Shown here piece by piece: positions 8,016 through 15,251 of a DNA stretch of 64,000 nucleotides (its first letter is position 1; the number at the start of each line of letters is the position of its first letter). Origin of the DNA: Pleomorphovibrio marinus (GTDB lineage: Bacteria; Bacteroidota; Bacteroidia; Cytophagales; Cyclobacteriaceae); assembly GCF_003347495.1 (NCBI RefSeq), contig NZ_QCXY01000013.1, positions 1 to 64,000 on the forward strand. Reading direction: 5' to 3'. Under the pieces are notes generated by a model that was not told where the DNA came from, did no database searches, and saw only the letters and a program-made list of their open reading frames with translations. The translations under genes were made by a program, and so were the position numbers.

Positions 8016-8657
8016 TTATCTTTTTCCCTCGCAGGGGATATAAATTACTTTTTTGGTCTCAAAATAAGCATCTTGGAAGTAATCTTCCAAATGATAACTT
8101 ACATAGGATATATTTAGACTTTCCATTTCCTCGTCAATATCTCCCCCTTTCAAATAGAAAATGCCATTTGGAATATCCAAAACATCTTCCTTTTTGAACT
8201 TTCCTTTCACCCATGGCATGAACTTCTCCATTTGGGTTACGGCCCTGCTCACTACGAAATGGTATTTTCGGTTTAAGGCTTCAGCCCTGATCTGCTGTGC
8301 CTCTACATTGGAAAGTTTAAGTTGCTTTACCACATCCTTTACTACCTGAATTTTTTTACCAATGGAATCCACCAAATGGAATTGTACATCCGGGAAAAGG
8401 ATGGCCAGAGGTATTCCTGGAAAACCACCCCCAGTGCCAATATCCAGAACCTTTGTGCCCGCGGGAAATTCCACCACTTTAGCTATCCCAAGAGAATGCA
8501 GGACATGGTGGGTGTTAAAATGGTCCATGTCCTTTCGGCTGATAAGGTTGATTTTGGCATTCCAATCTTGATACAGGGGTTCCAATAGCTCAAACTGAGA
8601 TTTTTGTTCTCCTGACAAATTGGGGAAATAGTGGGATACCTGCTCAAGTACATCCAT
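8016..8657 (-). CDS. rsmG: 16S rRNA (guanine527-N7)-methyltransferase RsmG
   Basis: About 213 residues. Transfers a methyl group from SAM to N7 of G527 in 16S rRNA. The GidB/RsmG signature is clear: NLISRKDMDHFNTHHVLHSL, then the SAM-binding loop KVLDIGTGGGFPGIPLAILFP and the later FHLVDSIGKKI and VVSRAV motifs. I place the start at the ATG giving MDVLEQ; the frame could be extended three codons to a TTG, which would overlap the sigma factor stop. It lies tightly between the sigma factor gene and rlpA, in one transcription unit. Confidence 0.93.
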   Translation of the reverse strand: MDVLEQVSHYFPNLSGEQKSQFELLEPLYQDWNAKINLISRKDMDHFNTHHVLHSLGIAKVVEFPAGTKVLDIGTGGGFPGIPLAILFPDVQFHLVDSIGKKIQVVKDVVKQLKLSNVEAQQIRAEALNRKYHFVVSRAVTQMEKFMPWVKGKFKKEDVLDIPNGIFYLKGGDIDEEMESLNISYVSYHLEDYFQDAYFETKKVIYIPCEGKR

Positions 8658-8662
8658 AAAAA

Positions 8663-9274
8663 TCAAATATGCTTATTTTTACCTTGGGCTATTTCATAGA
8701 GCAATTCCCTTGATCTATGCAATTGGGCCTTGACTGTCCCCAATGGTTTTTCAAGTTGTTCTGCGATTTCATCGTAAGAAAGCTCATCAAAGTACCGCAA
8801 TTTCACCAGTTTCCGGTATTTTGCAGGAAGCTTATCCACAAAAATACGGACCATCTCAATTCGCTGGGACTTGATGTACTCATCCTGAGGGTTATTGTCA
8901 TCATCCTCCACGTCAATGTTTACGGCATTACCCCCATCATCCGTCAAGGTATTATTCAAGCTCATTGTCTTCAGCTTTTTCTTACGGATAAAGTCAATGG
9001 TATTGTTGGTAGCGATACGGAATAGCCAAGTGCTAAAAGTATAGTCCTTTTTAAATTTGTGCAGATTCCTGAAAGCTTTTGCAAAGGCCTCCATGGTAAG
9101 GTCTTCAGCATCATCGGTATCCCTAATCATTTTGAGAATCATAAAATATACAGCCTTTTTGTACCTTTTCATTAAGGTGGCATAGGCTTGCTGATCCTTT
9201 TCCTTTACCGCTCTATCGATAAGTTCAAAATCTTCTAATGCTTTATCCGAAAACCCTCTATCGTTTATTTCCAT
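8663..9274 (-). CDS. ECF-like sigma-70 family RNA polymerase sigma factor
   Basis: 203 residues. Region 2 spans about residues 35-105 (YATLMKRYKKAVYFMILKMI, then DAEDLTMEAFAKAFRNL and FSTWLFRIATNNTIDFIRKKK), with an acidic linker (DVEDDDNNPQDEY), then region 4 from about residue 150 (LPAKYRKLVKLRYFDELSYDEIAEQL and GTVKAQLHRSRELL). It directs core polymerase to a subset of promoters. No anti-sigma gene is adjacent; instead it overlaps the glycosyltransferase by 10 bases and is followed by rsmG, so it may be constitutively made or controlled elsewhere. Confidence 0.9.
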   Translation of the reverse strand: MEINDRGFSDKALEDFELIDRAVKEKDQQAYATLMKRYKKAVYFMILKMIRDTDDAEDLTMEAFAKAFRNLHKFKKDYTFSTWLFRIATNNTIDFIRKKKLKTMSLNNTLTDDGGNAVNIDVEDDDNNPQDEYIKSQRIEMVRIFVDKLPAKYRKLVKLRYFDELSYDEIAEQLEKPLGTVKAQLHRSRELLYEIAQGKNKHI

Positions 9275-10395
9275 CTAACTGTTTTTGACAGGTAACCCTT
9301 AGTTCCTATGACCCAAAAATAAACCATATACAACAAATCAAAAAACATGGTCCAAAGAACCTGTCCCATACCTTCCAATTTAAGTTTGGCATTTTTAAAG
9401 ATCGAATAGTGCAAAATTGCCCTCAGCAGGATTAACCCTAGTACCAGGCCAATTGGTTCCCAATCCCTGCTGTACAGAATGATTCCAAGTCCTGAAAGCC
9501 AAAACAACAAATGACTCATGGTATAAACGCCAAATTTGAGTTTATCTTTTGTCCGGAAATATTTACCGACATGAAAGTGCCTCTTTTTTTGTTCAAAATA
9601 AGCCCTGAAATTTTCTTTGGGCATGGATAGAGTTACACTTTCAGGGTGAATAACCATAGCAGTGTTTCCCTTGTTGGCATACTTGTTCACGAAAAGGTCA
9701 TCGTCACCGCCATTGATATGCCAAAGGTCCTTAAATGCTTTTTTGTCCATGAAAAAATCCTTTTTGTAGCAGAGGTTTCTCCCCACGCCCATGAAAGGTG
9801 CCCTCCAAAGCCCAAAGGAAAAGTAGTAAAGGGCGGTCAGCAGGGTTTCGTATTGGATAAATTTGTTCAATAACCCCGGCAAAACTTGGTAAGACCCATG
9901 CCCCAGAGCAAAATCCTTTTCCAGGATCCTCACCGGATAGCTCATCCGTTTAATCCAATTCTTGGAAAGCGGAAGACAGTCGGCGTCAGTAAGCAAAATG
10001 ACATTATGTTTGGCAACCTTGATTCCCAAGGTAAGTGCATATTTTTTTGCCGTCACATGGTCGGGTAGATACCTGATATTTACCACTCTTAGGTTAGGAT
10101 GATTAGTGGATGCCTCTCTTAAAAAGTCCTCGGTTCCATCTGAGGACCTATCATTTACGATGATCACCTCAAAGGTGTCGTACACTTGTTCGAACAAACG
10201 CGGGATTAACTGCTGAAGATTATTCAGTTCGTTACGAGCAGCTATTACCACACTTACGCCTACACCGGCTGTATCGGAGGTATCCTCCGAGGGCTTATAC
10301 AAAAAAGCCAGCCTTCCAAAAACAAACAGTAAATAAACCAATTGTATGGCCAAGGCCAAAAAAAAGATCATCCACAACCAATCGAACAGTATCAT
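9265..10395 (-). CDS. Family 2 glycosyltransferase, membrane-associated
   Basis: 376 residues. A hydrophobic segment at the N-terminus (about residues 3-30) is followed by the GT-A domain: VSVVIAARNELNNLQQLIP, IIVNDRSSDGTEDFL, and the metal-binding D-x-D like motif LLTDADCLP; the acceptor-side motif NGGDDDLFVNK and the EQKKRHFHVGKYF region follow. Two or three C-terminal membrane segments close the protein. Such enzymes transfer a sugar from a nucleotide donor to a lipid or envelope glycan; the exact substrate cannot be read. First gene of the run GT - sigma - rsmG - rlpA. Confidence 0.85.
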   Translation of the reverse strand: MILFDWLWMIFFLALAIQLVYLLFVFGRLAFLYKPSEDTSDTAGVGVSVVIAARNELNNLQQLIPRLFEQVYDTFEVIIVNDRSSDGTEDFLREASTNHPNLRVVNIRYLPDHVTAKKYALTLGIKVAKHNVILLTDADCLPLSKNWIKRMSYPVRILEKDFALGHGSYQVLPGLLNKFIQYETLLTALYYFSFGLWRAPFMGVGRNLCYKKDFFMDKKAFKDLWHINGGDDDLFVNKYANKGNTAMVIHPESVTLSMPKENFRAYFEQKKRHFHVGKYFRTKDKLKFGVYTMSHLLFWLSGLGIILYSRDWEPIGLVLGLILLRAILHYSIFKNAKLKLEGMGQVLWTMFFDLLYMVYFWVIGTKGYLSKTVRWK

Positions 10396-10430
10396 GGGTT
10401 CTAATAACTTAAAGATAAAATCAAAAACGA

Positions 10431-10461
10431 AGTATGTTTTGTTTAATTGCCCCTATTTTTG
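10431..10461 (+). promoter_or_regulatory. Possible tgt promoter
   Basis: TATTTTTG at 10454-10461 is an exact match to the Bacteroidota -7 consensus TAnnTTTG. The -33 match is weak (GTATG ending at 10436, 17 bases upstream). The tgt start codon lies 50 bases downstream. Confidence 0.4.
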
Positions 10462-10510
10462 TGCCTCTAAATATATAAATAAGAAATCGTATTTTTCAAA
10501 AACATCCCCA

Positions 10511-11641
10511 ATGAAGTTTACCCTTCAACACAAAGACCCTAAAAGTGATGCCCGTACCGGAACATTGCTCACCGACCATGGTGAGATCCAAACTCCGATT
10601 TTTATGCCGGTAGGCACAGCCGGCTCTGTGAAGGCTGTACACCAAAGGGAGCTCACCTATGACGTGAAGGCACAAATCATCCTTGGCAACACCTATCACC
10701 TCTACCTCAGACCGGGGCTTGAAATATTGGAGGCTGCTGGAGGCCTACATAAATTCAATGGATGGTCCAAACCTTTACTCACAGACAGTGGTGGATATCA
10801 GGTTTTTTCCCTAGCGGAAAACAGGAAGATTTCCGAAGAAGGAGTGGTGTTTAAATCCCATATCGACGGGTCCAAACACCATTTCACCCCAGAAAACGTG
10901 ATGGATATCCAACGCAGCATAGGTGCTGACATCATAATGGCCTTTGATGAATGTACGCCCTATCCCTGCGATTGGGATTATGCCAAAAAAAGCATGGAAC
11001 TTACCCACAGGTGGCTAAGGAGATGTCAGGATAGGTTTGACAGCATGGAGGGAAGATATGGCTATCAACAATCCCTCTTTCCCATAGTGCAAGGAAGTGT
11101 ATATAAAGATTTAAGGGAAGCTTCTGCAAACTTCGTGGCCAAACAAGGCAGAGATGGAAATGCCATAGGAGGGCTTTCTGTAGGTGAACCGGCAGAAATT
11201 ATGTACGAGATGACCTCCTGGGTTACCCGCATACTACCTGCTGATAAACCACGTTACCTCATGGGTGTAGGCACTCCAGCCAATATATTGGAAGCGATAG
11301 CTTTAGGGGTGGATATGTTTGACTGTGTGATGCCTACCCGCAATGCGAGAAACGGCATGCTCTTTACTTCGGAAGGAATTATCAATATCAGGAATGAAAA
11401 GTGGAAGGATGATTTCTCTCCTATTGATGAAGGTTTTCCTAGTCATGTCAGCCAGTTTTATTCCAAGGCTTACCTAAGGCACCTCACCATCAGTAAAGAA
11501 ATTTTGGGGGCGCAAATCTCCAGCATCCACAATCTTTCATTCTACCTTTGGCTAGTTGGAGAAGCACGGCAAAAAATCCAAGAAGGAGAATTTTCCTCCT
11601 GGAAGACAAAAATGGTGGAGAAAGTAAGCCAAAGGTTATAA
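10511..11641 (+). CDS. tgt: tRNA-guanine (queuine/preQ1) transglycosylase
   Basis: 376 residues. Exchanges guanine-34 for preQ1 in tRNAs with GUN anticodons, a step of queuosine synthesis. The TIM-barrel motifs are all present: TPIFMPVGTAGSVKAV, LGNTYHL, LTDSGGYQVFSL, FDECTPYP, IVQGSVY, GGLSVGEP, and the nucleophile region MFDCVMPTRNARNG. The start is set at MKFTLQHKD, which matches the family; the frame extends upstream only through promoter DNA. The C-terminal zinc motif normally written CxCxxC...H is missing: the equivalent stretch reads SHVSQFYSKAYLRHL, with no cysteine. I believe this variation occurs in other Bacteroidota. Confidence 0.93.
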   Translation: MKFTLQHKDPKSDARTGTLLTDHGEIQTPIFMPVGTAGSVKAVHQRELTYDVKAQIILGNTYHLYLRPGLEILEAAGGLHKFNGWSKPLLTDSGGYQVFSLAENRKISEEGVVFKSHIDGSKHHFTPENVMDIQRSIGADIIMAFDECTPYPCDWDYAKKSMELTHRWLRRCQDRFDSMEGRYGYQQSLFPIVQGSVYKDLREASANFVAKQGRDGNAIGGLSVGEPAEIMYEMTSWVTRILPADKPRYLMGVGTPANILEAIALGVDMFDCVMPTRNARNGMLFTSEGIINIRNEKWKDDFSPIDEGFPSHVSQFYSKAYLRHLTISKEILGAQISSIHNLSFYLWLVGEARQKIQEGEFSSWKTKMVEKVSQRL

Positions 11642-11719
11642 AGGTACAACTTTGACTGTACAGTACCGTAAATTAGCGAGGGATTATTCCAGGAAATATC
11701 CTTAAATCGAGTATGCCGA

Positions 11720-11884
11720 GAGGGCACCACATAGGGATACCCCGATAGCTATCGGTGTGCGAGATTCTCCCGAATTAAATTCCCCGAAACGAGTTCGGGG
11801 CAGGCAGGGACAGGCTCCCGAAGCGAGTCCACCGAAACAAGTTCGGGGCAGGCTATATGACCGCTGAAAAGAAATTATAAACAT
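11720..11884. repeat. Expanded palindromic repeat before the LptF/G gene
   Basis: Contains the perfect palindrome CCGATAGCTATCGG (about 11742-11755), then GCGAGATTCTCCCGAA, then two near-identical 20-base units, GAAACGAGTTCGGGGCAGGC at 11786-11805 and GAAACAAGTTCGGGGCAGGC at 11834-11853, then the 32 bases shared exactly with 7241-7272 (11840-11871). It ends at the ATG of the next gene. Compared with the 7.2 kb copy, the middle has been expanded. Confidence 0.8.
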
Positions 11885-12958
11885 ATGAAATTACTTGACA
11901 AACTGATCATTAAAGATTTTCTCAAAACCTACCTTTTTGTGGTTTTGATGTTGATATTGATCGTTCTGGTATTGGATTTCACCGAGAAAAATGATGCCTA
12001 TATTAGGAACAATGTCCCTACGCCGGAGATATTGAAATATATGTTCAACTATGGGCTATACCTAAACAACCTCCTAACCCCCATTACAGTATTTATTTCT
12101 GTCATCTTTATTACCTCTAAAATGGCCGGGAGGACTGAAATTATTGCCATTTTGAGCAGTGGTGTAAGTTTCTTGCGCATGTTGGTGCCATTTATGTTCA
12201 GTGCCTTCTTGATTTCCATCGTAAGCTTTTTCCTCAATGGTTGGATTTTGCCGGTGGCCACAGCAGGAGTATCGGAATTTAAGGTAAAACACCTGGATGA
12301 CAAAAGGGACTTCAACCAGCAAAATATCCACATAAAAGTAGCTCCCGAAACCTATGCTTATCTGTCTAGGTACTACACTTCTGGAAATACGGGCTATAAC
12401 TTCACACTTGAACATATTGAAAACGGGGAGTTGCTTTCAAAGCTTTCGGCAGATAGGATAGTTTGGGACACCACGAAGATGGCTTGGAATGTGAGAAACT
12501 GGCGATTGCGGGAGCTGCGCGACATGCATGAGGAGTGGAGCACTGGAGATGCCATGGATACCGTGTTATCCATTACCCCTGATGATTTTGACCTTCCTAA
12601 AAACCACCATGAAACCCTAACCCTTCCAAAGCTCACAGACCAAATCCGGGTTTTGGAGGAAAGAGGGGCAGACAATATCAGTTTTTATAAGATAGAAAAA
12701 TACGTAAGGTACATGTCACCCTTTGCAGCCATCATTTTGACTTTTATAGGGGTTATTGTGAGCTCAAAAAAAACCAGGGGGGGTTCTGGTTTTAAAATTG
12801 CATTGGGTTTCTTGCTGGCCTTTGTTTATATCATACTTTTCCTGCTTACCAGGACCTTTGCAGAGGCTGGTACCTCTTATCCAGTCTTTTCTGTTTGGAT
12901 TCCCAATTTGATTTTTGCAACCATGGGATTGGTGCTTTATAAAACAGTTCCAAGGTAA
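11885..12958 (+). CDS. LptF/LptG family permease (lipopolysaccharide export)
   Basis: 357 residues. Three N-terminal membrane segments (about residues 15-32, 55-75 and 100-125), a periplasmic beta-jellyroll domain (about 135-255: IHIKVAPETYAYLSRY, LSADRIVWD, MAWNVRNWRLREL), and three C-terminal membrane segments. The N-terminal KLLDKLIIKDFLKTYLFVV and the loop SGVSFLRMLVPF are typical of LptF/G. With LptB2 and a partner permease it extracts LPS from the inner membrane and passes it to the LptA bridge. Which of LptF or LptG it is cannot be decided. The leader is a dispersed repeat. Confidence 0.88.
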   Translation: MKLLDKLIIKDFLKTYLFVVLMLILIVLVLDFTEKNDAYIRNNVPTPEILKYMFNYGLYLNNLLTPITVFISVIFITSKMAGRTEIIAILSSGVSFLRMLVPFMFSAFLISIVSFFLNGWILPVATAGVSEFKVKHLDDKRDFNQQNIHIKVAPETYAYLSRYYTSGNTGYNFTLEHIENGELLSKLSADRIVWDTTKMAWNVRNWRLRELRDMHEEWSTGDAMDTVLSITPDDFDLPKNHHETLTLPKLTDQIRVLEERGADNISFYKIEKYVRYMSPFAAIILTFIGVIVSSKKTRGGSGFKIALGFLLAFVYIILFLLTRTFAEAGTSYPVFSVWIPNLIFATMGLVLYKTVPR

Positions 12959-12966
12959 GCCATACG

Positions 12967-13887
12967 ATGCGTATTTCCACCACCACAAAGGATTATGGCA
13001 TGCTCCATCTCATCGTGATGATATGGAGTTTCACGGTGATTCTGGGACTTTTTATAAGTATACCCCCATTAGAAATCGTTTTTTTTCGTACCCTTATAGC
13101 CAGCCTCTTCTTGGTGGTTTTATTCCGATTTCAGGGAAGGAGCTTTAGGATGCCCATAGAACAGGGGCTGAAAATTTTCCTTACCGGGTTTATCATCGGG
13201 TTACATTGGATTTTGTTTTTCTGGGCAGCCAGAGTCTCCAATGCCTCCGTTTGTTTGGCAGGGATGGCCACTTGTTCATTATGGACGGCTTTTTTGGAGC
13301 CTTTATTCAAAAAAGTGAGTATCAAGATGTACGAGGTATTTTTGGGACTTATAGTAATTGCCGGTTTGCTGGTAATTTTCAGGTTTGAATTTGATTACTG
13401 GTTAGGCTTGTCCATGGCTATTGGGTCGGCATTTTTGGCAGCATGTTTTATGGTAATCAATGGCAAGTTTACCCAGAAACACTCTCCCTATGTAATTACT
13501 CTCTATGAAATGGTAGGTGCCTGCCTTTTTACCGTTCTCTTTATGCCTATTTATGACCTTTTGCTCACCGAGGCAGGGTTAAACCTCAGCCCGGCATCAA
13601 TGGATTGGCTATGGTTGATAATCCTTGCGCTGGTTTGCACTATTGTGCCTTTATCCATATCCATAGACATCATGAAAAGACTCAGTGCCTTTGCGGTTAA
13701 CCTCACCATTAACCTAGAGCCAGTTTACGGGATTATTCTTGCCGTCCTTATATTTGGAGAAAAGGAAAAAATGAGCTCAGGGTTTTACTTGGGGACTTCC
13801 TTGGTCCTTTTGGCCATATGTCTTTATCCGGTCTTCCACCTTATAAAAAGAAAAAGGAAATCCCGCCAACTCAGAACCTTGCAATAG
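12967..13887 (+). CDS. EamA/DMT-superfamily transporter
   Basis: 306 residues with about ten hydrophobic segments forming two EamA repeats (about residues 12-145 and 155-290). The motifs GFIIGLHWILFFWAARVSNASVCLAG and NLTINLEPVYGIILAVLIFGEKEKMSSGFYLGTSLVL are standard for this drug/metabolite family, which usually exports amino acids or metabolites. The substrate is not readable. It begins 8 bases after the LptF/G gene and is probably co-transcribed. Its stop is 2 bases from that of the convergent ispE gene. Confidence 0.88.
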   Translation: MRISTTTKDYGMLHLIVMIWSFTVILGLFISIPPLEIVFFRTLIASLFLVVLFRFQGRSFRMPIEQGLKIFLTGFIIGLHWILFFWAARVSNASVCLAGMATCSLWTAFLEPLFKKVSIKMYEVFLGLIVIAGLLVIFRFEFDYWLGLSMAIGSAFLAACFMVINGKFTQKHSPYVITLYEMVGACLFTVLFMPIYDLLLTEAGLNLSPASMDWLWLIILALVCTIVPLSISIDIMKRLSAFAVNLTINLEPVYGIILAVLIFGEKEKMSSGFYLGTSLVLLAICLYPVFHLIKRKRKSRQLRTLQ

Positions 13888-13889
13888 GT

Positions 13890-14699
13890 TTAGGGCAATG
13901 GTTCATTAATCTCAAAATAATGATTAGGGAAAGGAATAGGTTCAGGCTTGTGGTCGAATAACCCAAAAACCGCAGATCCAGAACCTGACATAGCTGCATA
14001 AAATGCACCATTGCGGTAAAAAACTTCCTTGATTTCTGATAATTCCGGGTGTTTGCTAAAAAGAGAAGCTTCAAAATCATTTATCAAGTGTTTCTTCCAG
14101 TTTTCGGGGGTTTGGAGGATTTTATCAATTCTTCGTTCTGGGAGTTTTGGAGTCAGTCCCGAATAGGCTTCTTTTGTGCTGATATGGATCTGAGGATATA
14201 CCAAATATATCCATTTTCCCTGCATATTCAGTTTGGTTGATGTCATGATTTCCCCTCTTCCTGTCACAATTTTGGGTTTGTTTTGAATAAAAAACGGGCA
14301 GTCACTTCCCAATTCAGCTGCATACTTTTCCAAAACCCTAGGCTCCAGATTCAGGCCCAATAGGCTATTCATCAGAGTGAGGGAAAAAGCAGCATCAGCC
14401 GACCCCCCACCTAGGCCTGCACCAATGGGAATGTTTTTATGTAAGTGAATCTGAAGTTCTGCCAGAGAAGGGAAATCATTCTTAAGTATTTGATAGGCCT
14501 TTAGGATGAGGTTTTCCTTTCCGCTTCCGGGAATGGGAATTCCTGTGCAGGTAAAACTACCTTTTGTGGCCAAGCCCATCTCCAATACATCAAATAATGG
14601 GATGGGGATCAAGCAACTTTCAATCTCGTGATAGCCATCCCCCCTTTTTTTGGTGACATGAAGGCCTAAATTGATTTTAGCGTTTGGGAAGGTGATCAT
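13890..14699 (-). CDS. ispE: 4-diphosphocytidyl-2-C-methyl-D-erythritol kinase
   Basis: 269 residues, GHMP kinase fold. Phosphorylates CDP-ME in the methylerythritol phosphate route to isoprenoids. N-terminal MITFPNAKINLGLHVTKKRGDGYHEIES is the IspE signature; the ATP loop PIGAGLGGGSADAAF lies at about residues 91-105, and the C-terminal GHMP motif AAMSGSGSAVFGLF near residue 237. The length is normal. It converges with the EamA gene. A good promoter lies 26 bases upstream. Confidence 0.95.
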   Translation of the reverse strand: MITFPNAKINLGLHVTKKRGDGYHEIESCLIPIPLFDVLEMGLATKGSFTCTGIPIPGSGKENLILKAYQILKNDFPSLAELQIHLHKNIPIGAGLGGGSADAAFSLTLMNSLLGLNLEPRVLEKYAAELGSDCPFFIQNKPKIVTGRGEIMTSTKLNMQGKWIYLVYPQIHISTKEAYSGLTPKLPERRIDKILQTPENWKKHLINDFEASLFSKHPELSEIKEVFYRNGAFYAAMSGSGSAVFGLFDHKPEPIPFPNHYFEINEPLP

Positions 14700-14724
14700 T
14701 AATTGGTCTATCTATATTATGTCC

Positions 14725-14753
14725 CAAAAATAATCATTGGGGGTTAAAAACAA
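14725..14753 (-). promoter_or_regulatory. ispE promoter
   Basis: On the minus strand, TTG (14753-14751) is followed after 18 bases by TATTTTTG (14732-14725), matching the Bacteroidota -33/-7 pattern. The ispE ATG is 26 bases further on. Confidence 0.6.
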
Positions 14754-15093
14754 GTTACTTTATCGAATACAATGCCAGTATAGCTACTTTGCACAACTTT
14801 TAAAAATGGCAGGATAAAGTTAGAAATTCACCAAGATTGCAAGAAAAAAACGACCAAAATCGCAAACAAAAGAAAATTCGGAAATTTCTTATTTTACAAA
14901 AAATTAAAAATATTATATTTGTATTTTCAAATAAACTTAATTTTAAATTTCTAAAAAGAAATAATATGCATTTGATTCATTTTTGATTCAAATTAAAAAG
15001 TGAAATAAAATATTGTAAGTGTGGGATAAGGGTTTTAATATTGCATATCCAAAATATTTTGGATTAAAGATTATAGAATTTAAAGCAACTAGC
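14754..15093. other. AT-rich control region upstream of the ilv leader
   Basis: No gene. A very AT-rich stretch (about 14860-15020) leads to an 18-base palindrome at 15047-15064. A promoter for the leader RNA must lie here, but I find no clean -33/-7 pair; TATTTTGG inside the palindrome is the nearest -7-like match. Confidence 0.5.
15047..15064. promoter_or_regulatory. 18-bp perfect palindrome upstream of the ilv leader
   Basis: ATCCAAAATATTTTGGAT is its own reverse complement. It lies 29 bases before the leader-peptide ATG, in the place expected for a promoter or a dimeric repressor/activator site. No regulator gene is adjacent. Confidence 0.5.
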
Positions 15094-15141
15094 ATGTTCA
15101 GCTTCATTCACTTCCTTATTCTTGTCGTCCTCGTCATTTAA
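15094..15141 (+). CDS. ilv operon leader peptide
   Basis: A 15-residue peptide, MFSFIHFLILVVLVI, followed by TAA. Eight of the last eight residues, and nine of fifteen overall, are Ile, Leu or Val, the end products of the operon that follows. Three Phe are also present. Ribosome stalling on this run when charged tRNAs are scarce is the sensing step of classical attenuation. Its early codons (GTTCAGC at 15096-15102) are exactly complementary to GCTGAAC at 15155-15161, so ribosome position would govern RNA folding. Confidence 0.85.
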   Translation: MFSFIHFLILVVLVI

Positions 15142-15219
15142 CCAAGAATGGAGCGCTGAACTATTGTCAAAAAATTGCAAAACAATAAAGTGCTTCATTC
15201 GGTTGAAGCACTTTTTTTT
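15142..15219 (+). promoter_or_regulatory. ilv attenuator: competing pairings and intrinsic terminator
   Basis: Terminator: AAGTGCTTCA (15188-15197) pairs with TGAAGCACTT (15204-15213) around a 6-base loop, followed by a run of eight T. Upstream, GCTGAAC (15155-15161) can pair with GTTCAGC inside the leader peptide (15096-15102). Next, TATTGT (15162-15167) can pair with ACAATA (15182-15187), which abuts the terminator stem and, when extended by the flanking ACT/AGT bases, invades its first positions. This is the segment 1:2, 2:3 and 3:4 layout of an amino-acid attenuator. ilvD begins 32 bases after the T run. Confidence 0.82.
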
Positions 15220-15251
15220 ATAGGCCTTTGGATAAAAACATGTATTAATTA

